DNA of 64,000 nt from Ariolimax columbianus (GCA_036924085.1 JAVGWX010000011.1:31680386-31744385); one strand, 5' to 3'. Positions 1-10,140 are shown, numbered from the stretch's first letter. Numbers and translations: made by a program. The notes: generated from the letters alone by a model not told the origin.

Positions 1-89
1 CTCCTTTGATAATCAGATTATCTCTTGTTGCATAGAAATTGCTATAATTTACTTCTGGTTAGAATAAAATAATACATCTGTAATGCTAT

Positions 90-342
90 TATTTTTTTTT
101 TTTTGTGTTCGCCTTATTTCTCTAATTCCCAAGGCGGTGTGTGTTGCACTGTGATTTTTATTTTGCGCCTGTCGGCCCAGTGCAACTGACTTCAGCATGC
201 ATTTTATGTAAGGGTCTGCTTCCTCCTGCATTTTCTAAGGGTTTGCTTCCCCGGGGTAACGGCCGGTGCTGTGATGGGGATCGAACCCAGCACCTTCGGA
301 TTGTGAGCCATGCCACTTAACCACTAGGCCACATCATCCCCT
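90..342 (-). mobile_element. tRNA-derived SINE, copy A
   Basis: Read on the minus strand, this has a tRNA-like head with an A box (tggcctagtggttaag) and a B box (gggttcgatcccc), a body ending ggcgaacaca-like, and a poly-A tail that shows as the T run near 92-105. A 13-bp duplication with one mismatch (tctgtaatgctat at 77-89, tctgtaatgttat at 343-355) flanks it. Copies B (7,823) and C (21,452) share the whole body, so this is one dispersed family. The heads are element promoters and not functional tRNA genes. Confidence 0.9.
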
Positions 343-355
343 TCTGTAATGTTAT

Positions 356-1025
356 CAACTTATTCATTCTGTTTTGGTGTTTCTTTTTCTATTTTTTCTA
401 TTCTCTCATCTTTACTGTAACCACAATTGCTATTTGCTCTACCACACTTTGAAATAGTATGTTCACAAAGCACAGAAGACATGACTTTAATGTTGTGATA
501 TAAGACATAGAAGGTACTCCTACAATTGAAAGTGTCAATAACAAAAATAATATATTGAACATCCAAAACATCGAGCTAGAAAGTAAATATAAAAGCTGTA
601 TAGTGCTATCTATTAGTGATACATTTACTCATTTCAGAAAAACTATATACTAAACTTTAGAGTGTCACAAATAAGGTGAAAAGATATACAAATCTTGATA
701 GCAAACTCATTGACAAATATACATTTTTTTAATATGAAAAAAGACTGGCTTCTCAAGTTGGTTCAAAAGTGTGGCCCATAAGAAAGTATGTTTAAAGCTC
801 TAAGTAATCATTTTATTCATTCCGTTATTACCCATTGAGACTGGCTGGTCAGCATAACTCAAAGACTTGAGTGAGGTAGTAAGCTTCTTGCTGGATAAGG
901 CTTTATTCTGAGGCAGAATTCTGAAAATAGAAACTCCAGTGTGATGGTATCTATTCACATTTAAATCTACCTGTTTTCATTTTAAAAAATTATTATAATT
1001 CAACTTCCTAGTTAGAGTATTCATA
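356..1025. other. AT-rich sequence without a recognised gene
   Basis: No coding exon can be defended here. A minus-strand open stretch at 360-566 sits behind an acceptor-like tttcaattgtag and could be a terminal exon of the minus-strand gene, but its reading phase does not decide the matter. Bases 744-822 match 18,037-18,114 in inverted orientation at high identity over about 80 bp, and the flanks do not match. Confidence 0.4.
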
Positions 1026-1038
1026 GATTTTTGCATAC
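1026..1038. repeat. Left target-site duplication of rDNA-LINE element 1
   Basis: gatttttgcatac here is repeated exactly at 4,584-4,596. The pair defines 1,039-4,583 as a single insertion. Confidence 0.9.
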
Positions 1039-1065
1039 TTCTTCTTCTTCTTCTTCGTACGCTGT
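1039..1065 (-). repeat. I-LINE 3' terminus and (GAA)n tail of element 1
   Basis: On the minus strand the end reads agcgtacgaagaag followed by further GAA units. This matches the 3' ends of the I-LINE copies at 10,673, 25,966 and 44,408. The join to the leader (ttacagcgatat on the plus strand) lies about 1,060-1,068 and shares a few bases with both partners, as expected for a deletion or template jump at microhomology. Confidence 0.8.
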
Positions 1066-1660
1066 TTACAGCGATATTTACGTTGCACTGATTTAATTTG
1101 TTAGCCAGTGGCTCAGTGCATCCGATTTCAACAGGCGTTTCTGTAGGGTTGCCCTCCTTAGCCTTTGGCTGTCCCCAGCCTGACTGCAAGGCAGCAGTTG
1201 TTTTTGGTCAGAGTTGTCTCTCTTGGGAAGTTGTCTTGCAGGACTATCGAGTCTTCCCTACTCGTGTCTATAGTGTTTGGCAATGATATGATGGACTATG
1301 TACTAGTTTGTACTATCCCGGAAGAGATGCAGTCCAGTGTGACTTTTTCCCAGGATCATCACGTCCTGCCAGAAACGTAGCATATGCATATGAGTGAGGT
1401 ATCTTTTTGCTCGCTTTATTTTCTCGGCTCATCTGCAGTGATGGTACGCCTAGCATTCCCCGCCACCCGGGAGCTTGTCACCATAGGACAGGAGGTGCAA
1501 TGTCCGCTGGACTGCATCTCTTCTGCGTCCATTGGAATGACTGATAGCAGACAGATGCAAAGAGCGAGGAAGGAGTGCATTTTACCAGGTGCATTCCTGC
1601 GGCTCGATCGGGCCGGGACACAAGCCCCAGCCATGTCGTAGCCTCCCATCTCAGAGGTGC
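1066..1660 (-). other. Unidentified leader segment shared with element 2
   Basis: This aligns collinearly with about 16,575-17,155 of element 2 (for example the minus-strand string aatcggatgcactg and the ccaaaggctaaggagg region). It lies just downstream of the 28S 3' end in transcript order, so it may be rDNA 3' spacer or the original LINE 5' UTR. Open frames here are short and differ between the two copies, which argues against coding. Confidence 0.6.
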
Positions 1661-2708
1661 TGAGATTTTGGGCGGGATTCTGGCTTAGAGGCGTTCGGCC
1701 GTAATCCCTCAGATGTTAGCTTATCAGCCAAGCACGTGGACCAAATGTCAGCGACCTGTGATTTCTCTCGAAATAGTGCATTTGACCAGGTGACAAGCCT
1801 AGTCTTGCACGGAGATGTTGTCTGCCTAGGGAGCGGACATATCTCATGGTCAAGGGTTAAGTCTCAGCAGTTCGCAGTGAGGTAGCTGATCTACTGCTTA
1901 GGGCACCCGACCGAGAACTAAGTCTTCTATAAATGATTTCATTCCTCATCGCCGTATGGGGTGAATATCGAGCAGCTTCCCGCCCGCTTTTATCAGCGGG
2001 CGGCAGAGACCTCATTCTGCGGCTTGACCGGGCGGGGCTGAAGCGTGGCCACCAGGTCCCCACCATGTCGAAGCCTCCCTTTGCATTCGTGCTGGGCTGC
2101 TTTTGGGCGGGATTTTTGGCTTAGAGGCGTTCGGCCGTAATCCCTCACCTCGCACCGTTGGCTTATCCGCCTAGTACGTGAACCAAATGTCTGCGGCTTC
2201 TCTCGGGCTTAGCAGGATTACCGTAGCAAAGCCCTGTCATTAGTAGGGTAAAACTGACCTGTCTTTAGAGGGTCTATTTCCAGCACCCGTTCAATATTAG
2301 CCAGACCGTATCAATAGAGGGCTTTTAGTTTGTCAATGGCCAAGTTTCTGGAGCCTGCGATTTCTGCAGGGTGAAGACCAGATTACCGTAGCAGGCGCTC
2401 TTTCATTTGGGGATTTGGAGACTGACCTGTCTTCCGTGGGTCTAATACCAGCACATGTTCACTATTAGACCCATCGAGGGTGCTCTCTTTTGACAGTCGT
2501 TCTACACTATTGGCGTGTTTAGTCAATTTAAGCCTCAGGCTCCACTCCTGATAGTGCTCTTCCGTCAATTCCTTTATCAAACACTGAATGCAGACCAACC
2601 GAGCCACAGGGGGCATAACCCCAGATTTCTGAGGGTCTAAATCCAGCACCAGTTCCATATTAGACCCAAGGAAAGTGGTCTCGGCATGTCAGTCATTTCA
2701 GTGTTGGC
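1661..2708 (-). pseudogene. Mosaic of 28S rRNA 3'-end blocks with a duplicated 18S block
   Basis: Minus-strand text contains the conserved 28S 3' domain (gattacggccgaacgcctct and ttttaccctactaatgacag). The first of these motifs appears twice (about 1,690 and 2,125 on the plus strand). The tagaccc-gaagacaggtcag type block recurs about 2,260, 2,440 and 2,630, and a diverged 18S piece is repeated at 2,512-2,576. The 28S terminal segment near 1,861-1,915 matches the end of 28S. Element 2 has a simpler, single-copy version, so the duplications arose in this lineage. Confidence 0.7.
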
Positions 2709-2731
2709 CGTGTTGAGTCAAATTAAGCCGC

Positions 2732-2780
<49 letters not shown>

Positions 2781-3946
2781 TTTGCAACCATACTTCCCCC
2801 GGAACCCAAACACTTTGGTTTCCCAGAAGCTGCCCGCAGAGTCATCGAAGCAACTCCTGTGGATCGCTAGTCGGCATCGTTTATGGTCAGAACTACGACG
2901 GTATCTGATCGTCTTCGCGCCTCTGACTTTCGTTCTTGATTAATGAAAACATTCTTGACAAATGCTTTCGCAGTAGCTCGTCTTGCGGCGATCCAAGAAT
3001 TTCACCTCTAACGCCGCAATACGAATGCCCCCGTTTGTCCCTGTTAATCATTACCTCCAGTTCCGAAAACCAACAAAATAGAACCGAGGTCCTATTCCAT
3101 TATTCCATGCACCATTATTCAGGCAGCCGAGGCCTGCTTTGAACACTCTAATTTTTTCAAAGTAAACGCGCCGGCCACCCAGGACGCTCAGCGAAGAGCA
3201 CCCGTGGGAGAGAGCCGGCAGACGGTAGGGCAGGAGACAACGGGCAGTGAACCGGCGCGAGCCGGACCGCCCGCCTGCGCCTGAGATCCAACTACGAGCT
3301 TTTTAACTGCAACAACTTTAATATACGCTATTGGAGCTGAAATTACCGCGGCTGCTGGCACCAGACTTGCCCTCCAATAGATCCTCGTTAAAGGGTTTAA
3401 AGTGTACTCATTCCAATTACGGGGCCTCGAAAGAGTCCCGTATTGTTATTTTTCGTCACTACCTCCCCGTGCCGGGAGTGGGTAAGTTGCGCGCCTGCTG
3501 CCTTCCTTGGATGTGGTAGCCGTTTCTCATGCTCCCTCTCCGGAATCGAACCCTGATTCTCCATTACCCGTTACAAACATGCTAGGCATGTCACGTACCA
3601 TCGACATTTGATAGGGCAGACATTTGAAAGATGCGTCGCCGGCACATGAGGCCATGCGATCAGCACAAAGTTATCCAGAGTCACCAGTGGGGACGCCGCA
3701 ACCCCGCGAGGGGAAACGACGATTGGTTTTGAACTAATAAAAGCGCTCTTTCCGCCCGGGTCGGAGCTTGGTAAGCATGTATTAGCTCTAGAATTGCCAC
3801 AGTTATCCAAGTAGGATCGTGTCATCTAAGGAACCTCGACTGATTTAATGAGCCATTCGCGGTTTCACCGTGAGACAGTGTGAACTTAGACATGCATGGC
3901 TTAATCTTTGAGACAAGCATATGACTACTGGCAGGATCAACCAGAT
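2709..3946 (-). pseudogene. 18S rRNA, 5' two thirds, inside element 1
   Basis: The minus strand starts tctggttgatcctgccagta and continues with well-conserved 18S landmarks (gccagcagccgcggtaa, aaaggaattgacggaaggg) until tttgactcaacacg, where it leaves 18S abruptly. About 1.24 kb of a normal gene of about 1.8-1.9 kb is present, so it cannot give a functional rRNA. The low divergence implies recent capture. The segment after cccgtg (about 3,170-3,290) is the variable V4/E23 region and would be useful for identifying the host taxon. Confidence 0.95.
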
Positions 3947-4583
3947 ATCTGTCGGAGACGTACGTACAGCACACACCGGTCGGCGGAGGAAGGGTGTGTA
4001 AAAAGCCTCACTGGGACGACGGCCGCAGGGACCGACTGACGGGACGGACGGACGGTTGTTCCACCCGTCCCTCACTCTGTCGACCTAGGACCGCCTGACA
4101 GGGGCCTCCCACACGCACCAGACGACCGACCGACCGGGCTCGCTCGAGGAGGGATGGCAGCGCTCTGTGCAGAACGGATCCCAACGACCTCGGCGATGAA
4201 TTTCACTGGGACTAGAGACAATTTGGCCTGCCGGCCTGCCCTTCTCCGTAGGAGAACGCAGGGCCTCGAGGCAACGATTCCTGCTTTCCATTTGCCGGTC
4301 ACAAGCTCTTTGCGAGAGTCGGACCACCAGCGAGACGTACTGTCGAGCTCTGCTATAAGCCTTAGATAAATCACCACGGACGGACCACGTTTCCTGATAC
4401 GGACCAGACGAGCGCACCTCGGTGGAGGAGCCACTACAACAAACCGCACCCAATTCGCTCTACGGGGAAAGGCAGGCGAGCGTTTTCCGCAAGCCCACGC
4501 TATCGCTCCGCCTGGCGGGACTGAGATCGCTTTACGAACACTGGTTGAAATTGAGTCGCTGCGGCGAGACAACTACCCCAGAT
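3947..4583 (-). other. Probable 5' external transcribed spacer of pre-rRNA
   Basis: GC-rich sequence directly upstream of the 18S 5' end, in the same orientation, stopping exactly at the target-site duplication. By position it should be 5' ETS. It contains short ccgtccgt-type repeats and open frames (4,072-4,572) that I regard as chance. If the 5' end at 4,583 is the cap-free start of pre-rRNA, the source RNA was made by RNA polymerase I. Only comparison with the organism's rDNA unit can settle that. Confidence 0.65.
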
Positions 4584-4596
4584 GATTTTTGCATAC
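4584..4596. repeat. Right target-site duplication of element 1
   Basis: gatttttgcatac, identical to 1,026-1,038. On the minus strand it overlaps a possible splice donor (acct|gtatgc) of the host gene exon at 4,597/4,631-4,823, so the insertion point lies at the very start of an intron if that donor is used. Confidence 0.9.
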
Positions 4597-4630
4597 AGGT
4601 TAGTACAGTTAGGGCCAAACTATTACAAAC

Positions 4631-4823
4631 ATGAAAATCCAACCTGTCAGTGCTGACACTGGGTGTGAATATGGTATCACTGTCACTGGTAACAGAATCA
4701 ACTCGAATGGGTTCCAAACTATGTAAACCTGTAAAATGTGGTAATGTTTGCTGCAAGTGCTGCAGGATGCCTTGCAATTCTGCTGATCTGGCTCTGTAAA
4801 GAGATGCCCCATGCCCTCTGGTG
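4631..4823 (-). CDS. Unrecognised spliced gene, coding exon 4
   Basis: The acceptor on the minus strand is a pyrimidine tract ending cccttacag before caccagagg. The exon enters with one base, which completes a Ser codon with the two bases left by exon 3 (AG+C), so the phases agree. The peptide includes ASLYRARSAELQGILQHLQ and then LPHFTGLHSLEPIRVDSV, followed by a Ser/Thr/Asp-rich stretch. The 3' edge is ambiguous: a weak donor cat|gtttgt at 4,631 or a better-looking acct|gtatgc at 4,597, both open in frame. I do not recognise the family. The exon lies in unique-looking sequence between a solo-LTR-bearing intron and element 1. Which exon follows is unknown. Confidence 0.55.
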
Positions 4824-4831
4824 CTGTAAGG

Positions 4832-5394
4832 GAATAAGAACAAAAAAATTGTGTTGCACATTGAATTGTATAGAGCACACATATTTTATAGTAAATATAA
4901 AATATGTAAACTCTAATACACATTATTATTCCACTCCTAATTTTATTTTAAATTATACCATGCAAAATGTATGAAATTTGCAATGCATATCTGATCCCTG
5001 AAAAAAATAAAATGCAGTTCATAACTACAAACATGTGTGCACTATTTATCAAATATTGTTTAGCAATAGACAATTTGTAAAAGTGAGTAGCAGCATAAAT
5101 TGTCAGTCAGCATAATATTGACAAAGCAGATAAAACACAGATTAACATTGTGGTAGAGAACTCGCTATTCATGGCAAAGGTATGGGGTTCATCTCCCATA
5201 CCAGCATGCTCCAGTCAACCCAGCTGTAAATAGCATAATGAGATCTTTAACACTTTATTCCAGATGGCTATGGGTCTATCTGCTATGGGTCTACCTTCAT
5301 AAATATTTGCAAGTAGTGACTGAGTTTTCACCTATAGGTAACTGTAAATGGATGCTTTCATTATAAATATAGGGGAAGAAGACTAACGTCTAGT
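4832..5394. other. No recognised feature
   Basis: AT-rich intronic sequence of the minus-strand gene model. I see no exon, repeat family or regulatory motif that can be supported. Confidence 0.4.
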
Positions 5395-5757
5395 CAGGCA
5401 AAATATACTGATCAGACATGTTAGGGTTAGGCAAAACATACTGGCCAAGACCCTCACCTCAGTTTCCTAGTAGCCGCCCCTGGAAACGAGCTGTTTTCAT
5501 GGCAGCCTGGTTAACGAGGTGAAGGATCGACGTGATCCCCGTAGTAGTGAATGACACGCAGATGAAGCCAAGCGTAGCACAACCACCTGGAGGACCCCGG
5601 TCACCTTCATCAGCACGCTCGGGATGTAAAGAAAGCTACTGCAACCCACCACTTAACGTCCTTTTCGGGGCACACAAAAGAGTAACCTACTCATTGCAGG
5701 CATTATAAAACAACATTATAAATAAAAGTGAAGACGTTAAGTTAAGTTAAGTTAGGA
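5395..5757. repeat. Dispersed ~330-bp repeat R350, copy 1
   Basis: Shares gtgatccccgtagt, cttaacgtccttttc and agagtaacctactcatt with 50,160-50,480, at roughly 80 percent identity by eye, and more weakly with 49,910-50,090. It ends in a ttaagttaag repeat (5,733-5,757), whereas the 50-kb copy ends in caacaacaac. No tRNA-like promoter boxes were found, so the class is unknown. It could be the 3' UTR of an RTE-like LINE or a non-autonomous element. Confidence 0.7.
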
Positions 5758-5789
5758 GGACGACAGCATCCTGCTGTGTCTTGGAGGAG

Positions 5790-6317
5790 GGAACAGTTGC
5801 ACTCCACTTGGGTACTTGGACACCAGAACTTTCCCAAGGTCCACTTCTCTCCCCGGTGCTGTTCAACATCTACACAATAAAAGCGGCCAACATTCAACAC
5901 CTATAACCAGGGCAAACATTAATATTTGCACAACATCCTGACTTACACGACTGGCTCAGATAAACATGAGATGGTCAGAGACCTCCAAAATACCTTGCAG
6001 TCAATCTCACAGTGGTGTAGAGATTCCAGTTCCCAGATCAATTCTACCAACATCTATGTGATGTGGTGCTCCTTGACCAATTCTTTAGCGATGGCTGACC
6101 TCCTGGGCATTATATCTGATGGATATTACATTAACAGGTGCTACTGGTTGAAGTACTTCAAAGTAACATTTGATTGCAGCATGGACCAAACCAAACCAAA
6201 CCAAGCAAGGGCTGGGAGAACTCAACACTATGGCAGCTGCAAACTTGAAACAACAACTGTTTTTCATCCTATATCATCAGTTGGTCTTGTCAGTTGTTGA
6301 TTATGAACTGGGCATCC
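5790..6317 (+). pseudogene. LINE reverse transcriptase remnant (left part)
   Basis: Translated pieces in changing frames include SPVLFNIYT and then a decayed FADD-box region followed by a finger/palm stretch (the ORF at 5,926-6,300 covers MVRDLQNTLQSISQWCRDSS). The order and wording match I/Jockey-type RT. The reading is interrupted at the solo LTR and resumes at 7,350 with a thumb-type ERLKRIQNEGM. It is old and non-functional. Confidence 0.7.
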
Positions 6318-7349
6318 TGTAACAATTCCCACCGGAGCAAGAGAGTTTAGGACAGGGGTGATGTGGTTGCTGATAACAAAGGTACCTGAACATGTCAAAC
6401 CTTAAAGCTACCTGAATGCGTGTCAAGGTCACTCACCGTCTCAACAAAGAAAAACAGAGTTGGGGCAAAGAATGTGGACAGGTAGGAGCTGACCACTGGC
6501 ATTCTGATTTGGGTAGGGGGAGAATGAGTGACAAGCGGAGCTTGCTGCTATAGAATGAGTGACAGACATATTGGCAGTGGAGCTTGCTGCTATAGAATGA
6601 GTGACAGACGTATTGGCAGCGGAGCTTGCTGCTATAGATGAGTGACAGGTGTGCAAAGTATTTCGTTCCAATAAGACTGAATAGAGCCATCCCCCTGAGA
6701 TCCATTGGTCAGCTTTGATACTGCTTTAGTGTATATAACACAGAGTCAAAGTTTAGCTCAGCAGGCTGGATGGAGAGGAGAGGAAAGCGAGAGAGTGAAT
6801 GTAGATAGGAGTATGGTTTAGCTCACCGACTTAGATAGAGGAGCGATTGATAGACTGTTGTACGAATGTTAGTGATAGAACAGGATTGCGCAAATAGGTG
6901 TGTGAGTTTTGTATTAATAGATAATCTGAACGTATGTTGTAAGCTGGGCACGTTGTGAACAAGGTATGTCCAGATCGCCCGCCTAAGGGGATTTGAGTGA
7001 GGAAGTTTTTGATAAGGTGTGTCGAGGATGCAATTAAAGAGATGTGTGTGGCAACAGAACTGGGTAATGATAGTTGGGAATTCCATCAATAGCTAATGCT
7101 TAAAATTTCCGTTTTAGTTAATATGTATTTTAACATATATATATATATATAATATAGGAATATTTAGTTAAGATGATATGTATTGTATTGTGTTTGTAAT
7201 TTCACTACTCATTTTTCTGGTATGAGTATTATATAATAAATATGCCATCTGCTGTGTTCTATATTATTTGCAGTGTGTGGTCATGATTGATGAGTGTGAT
7301 AATGTTCTGAGTTAGAATAACCCTAGGACAAACAGTGGGATCTGCTACA
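6318..7349 (+). mobile_element. Solo LTR of an LTR retrotransposon
   Basis: The 1,032-bp unit begins TGTAACA and ends TGCTACA, giving an imperfect terminal inverted repeat. It is flanked by atcc on both sides (6,314-6,317 and 7,350-7,353) and splits an RT remnant whose frame text resumes on the far side. A tatataa box near 6,731 and an aataaa near 7,235 fit a U3-R-U5 plan. No internal gag-pol is present, so the element was probably removed by LTR-LTR recombination. The strand is inferred from the TATA and poly-A order. A Gypsy- or BEL-type origin cannot be separated. Confidence 0.75.
6538..6650. repeat. 42-bp tandem repeat, about 2.7 units, inside the LTR
   Basis: Units starting with gagcttgctgctatag begin at 6,538, 6,580 and 6,622, exactly 42 bp apart. 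The last is partial. Since 42 is a multiple of 3 it creates a spurious repeated-peptide frame on the minus strand. Confidence 0.9.
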
Positions 7350-7500
7350 ATCCTCACAATATCAAGATCACAATGTGAAAGGTTAAAACGCATTCAGAAT
7401 GAAGGAATGTGACTGTTTCTGGGTTGCACTAAAAATATCCCAAAGAAGAAGACAGAGCAGAAGTGTGTTAAACCAACAAGCTACGTGAAAAAGTAGCATC
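7350..7500 (+). pseudogene. LINE reverse transcriptase remnant (right part)
   Basis: Continues the RT thumb text ILTISRSQCERLKRIQNEGM interrupted by the solo LTR, then degenerates. The same peptide block recurs on the minus strand near 40,100-40,180, so it belongs to a dispersed old LINE family. Confidence 0.65.
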
Positions 7501-7619
7501 TACTCCCTTCATCATTTGCTAAGTGAAAGACTGAGCTTCTATGGGTATGTCCACAGTGCAGTGAATCTACTTCTTAAAAACAACAGAAGAACATAATATT
7601 TCTTTCACTAAAGGTTTTG

Positions 7620-8930
7620 AGTGTTTTGCATGATCCTATCGAGAATGTTATGTACCAATACAAAATAGGAGACCAACTCACCAAAGTCATTGACAGTCTA
7701 TATTCAAATATTACAAGCACAGGTCTCATCAAAGAAAGAATAAGATATTAGTTGAATATCATGGTTGGAGCAAGACAGTGATGCCTGCTATCACCCACAT
7801 TGTTAAATTCATTCCTTGAAAAGGGGACGGCGTGGCCTAGTGGTTAAGTGGTGCTGCTCACAATCCGAAGGTGCTTGGTTTGATCCCCATCACAGCACCG
7901 GCCATTACCTGGGGGAGGCAAACCCTCAGAAAATGCCGGAGGAAGCAGACCCTTACATAAAATGCATGGTGAAGTTGGATGCAATGGGCCGACAGGCGCA
8001 AAATAAAAACCACAGTGCAACGCACACTGTCTTGGGGATTAGAGAAATAAGGCGAACGCAAAGAGAGAAAAAATTGTAATTCCTTGAAAAAAGTGACATC
8101 AGTTTTGGATGGCCATAATGGAATTTTAAATCTTAGAAGAATGCATGATTACTTGTACAAAGCTGTGCTTTGTGGATGACATTTACAGACTTGATCAAAA
8201 TTTAAAATAGCTACAGGCGCAACACAAACATTCAAGCTTTATGCGACCTCCAGAAAAGGTGTTATAGAAATCAGACCAGCAAAGACTCAGCTAATGACAT
8301 AACAAGGAGCAAATCAAAGGCATCACTGTAAATGGACATAAATTGGAGATGGTAAAACAGTTTAAGTATATGTGATTAATATTTGGAGAAGATGGTACAA
8401 GAGCAGAACTAAGAGCAAAGGTAGCACAAATAGCTTCAATTCTCAAAACACTAAGATCAACTTGGAAAGACAAAATATATAGCTTAAAACTAAGATCAAG
8501 TAAATGCAACCTTTGATTCTTTCTGTATACCTTTATGTTTGTGAAAAAACAGGCATTAAGTGATGAGTTACCAAATAATAATTCAAGCAATGGAGATGAG
8601 ATGCTTCAGACTGATTCTTAGTAGAAGGTTCACATCTTAAATATCAACTCACAAAATACAATTCATCAGAATGTTACACCTACTGACTATTGTAAAAACA
8701 CACAAACTCCAATGGTACAGTTATGTGTTAAGTTCAGATGGGCTACTCGGGATTACACTCAAAGGAACAGTCCTGGGAACAAGAAAGTGAGAAAGACCTA
8801 GTGTACACTGGATAGATAATGTTCAGAAATTGATAGGAAAAACTTTGAAAGAGACAGCAACACTGGTGATGGACTGACATTGGTGGAAAAAGACAATTCC
8901 TAATTCATACTATGTTATATGAAACAAAAT
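7620..8930 (+). pseudogene. RTE-like LINE remnant, split by SINE copy B
   Basis: Fragments in shifting frames give KVIDSLYSNITSTG, a decayed VGxRQGCLLSPTLLNSFLE motif (the QG-SPxLF region of RT), and beyond the SINE a degraded ADD region and thumb (GTRAELRAKVAQIASILK). Many stops and frameshifts. The SINE lies within the LFNIFLE-like motif, and its 12-bp duplication there re-joins the frame text. Confidence 0.7.
7823..8078 (+). mobile_element. tRNA-derived SINE, copy B
   Basis: Intact-looking tRNA head (A box tggcctagtggttaag, B box tggtttgatcccc), conserved body and A-rich 3' end after ggcgaacgcaaag. A perfect 12-bp duplication, attccttgaaaa, sits at 7,811-7,822 and 8,079-8,090. It is inserted within an RTE-like RT remnant, so it is younger than that element. 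Confidence 0.95.
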
Positions 8931-8999
8931 AAGACAAGATGAGACAAATTCTGCCTCAACTCTATTTGGAATATATTTCTCACTCCTCTTGAAGCATGC

Positions 9000-9990
9000 C
9001 TTCCATTACCAGGTCAGTGATACATTCATTCATTTTCACATAGATAGTGAACTAATCAATGTCCAACAGCTGAAAGCCAAGGCCAGAATTAACAGGGTGT
9101 TGATCACAGAGCTGCTCAGGCGGATGATGCCGCAATTACGACTCACTCAGAGGAGAAACTGCAAAGCTTTACTTGAATCCTAGTATTCAATCAGGCAAGG
9201 TTGCCTGATGCCAAAGCCCCAGTAATCACCATTGATGATGTGAAGCTCGAGGTAGTTGATCACTTTCTACTTACATAAAATATTCAGTCAATAATAAACT
9301 ATCCCTGGACCAAGAGATCAATATCAGGATAGGCAAGGCAGCAACAACAATGAGCAGACTAGCAATAAGGGTCTGGGAGAACAAGAAGCTTACTGTTAAA
9401 ACAAAAACACTTGTTCCCTGCGTCCTCAGCATCTTCTTTATGGCAGTGACCCATAGTCTACCTAAACGCATAGCTTTTACATGAGATGCTTGTGCAAAGT
9501 CCTGGGAGTTGGGTGATAGGACAAGATCACCAACATAGAGAGGTATTGGAGAGAACAGGCACTTTCATGGTTTTTTCCATGCTTAGTCTTCGAAGATTTA
9601 GATGGCTGGGACACACTCGGAAGATGGAATATGGCAGAATACCAAATGATTTTCTCTATGGGGAATTACAGTTGGGGAAAAGATCTCGGGGCCTGCCACT
9701 ACTTCGGTACAAGGATATATGGAAGCGGTATATGAGTGATGCGGGCATCAATTTGGAATCATGAGAACAGGATGCCATAGCTTGTGTAGCATGGTGGGGC
9801 AGGATTAAAAATGTAATATAGACAAAGGAGATACTGATTGTAGATAGGCTTAGAACTCAGTGTTTGAGAAAGCACACCACACCATGCGATGATGCAAACA
9901 GTCCTGATTTTCCTTGCACATACTGTGGAAGTCGCTTCCATGATTGGAATGGTCTTGCGAGTCACATTCTCATGGACTCATTATTGTCAT
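9000..9990 (+). pseudogene. LINE C-terminal remnant
   Basis: Frame at 9,486-9,764 gives SLRRFRWLGHTRKMEYGRIPN and a GELQLGKRSRG-type motif, typical of the region after RT in Jockey/RTE-like elements. The next frame has CTYCGSRFHDWNGLASH, a C2H2-like motif that ends such proteins. The 5' part is badly decayed. The same protein type is on the minus strand at 40,330-41,110. Confidence 0.7.
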
Positions 9991-10044
9991 GGACTCTAGT
10001 TATTTCAAAGCCCAACTTACTGTCATCTGATAAGAAGGAAAGAG

Positions 10045-10140
10045 TCAATTCAATATGCATGCTGCTGTTGAGGAATACTTTAGGTATAATATCTATACTA
10101 TTTTTTAGGAATACTTTAGGCATAATATGTATACTGTGTT
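10045..10140. repeat. Short imperfect duplication
   Basis: aggaatactttagg followed by a tataatat-type stretch occurs twice in tandem, about 37 bp apart, just after the LINE remnant. Confidence 0.6.

Larger units (their letters stand above)
1039..4583 (-). mobile_element. Element 1: non-autonomous rDNA-LINE chimera
   Basis: This 3.5-kb insertion lies between perfect 13-bp duplications. Read 5' to 3' on the minus strand it holds a spacer upstream of 18S (4,583-3,947), the first 1.24 kb of 18S rRNA (3,946-2,709), a mosaic of 28S 3'-terminal blocks and a second 18S block (2,708 to about 1,660), an unidentified leader shared with element 2, and then only the last few bases of the I-LINE with its GAA-repeat tail (about 1,065-1,039). 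The whole EN-RT-RNase H coding region present in element 2 is missing, so this copy would have needed enzyme supplied in trans. The 5' end lies about 640 nt upstream of 18S, where a pre-rRNA start might be. It is a processed retrocopy and not an rDNA unit: the 18S 3' half, ITS1, 5.8S, ITS2 and most of 28S are absent. Confidence 0.85.

Noticed and set aside
4072..4572. 166-codon minus-strand frame as a gene
   Set aside because: It lies wholly in the GC-rich pre-rRNA spacer upstream of 18S; two overlapping frames are equally open, as expected by composition.
2709..4583. Functional rDNA unit or rDNA array edge
   Set aside because: 18S stops at two thirds, ITS and most of 28S are missing, and a 13-bp TSD plus LINE tail shows it is a retrocopy.
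7823..7910. tRNA gene
   Set aside because: A and B boxes are present, but the cloverleaf is degenerate and the unit is the head of a repeated SINE with body, tail and TSD.
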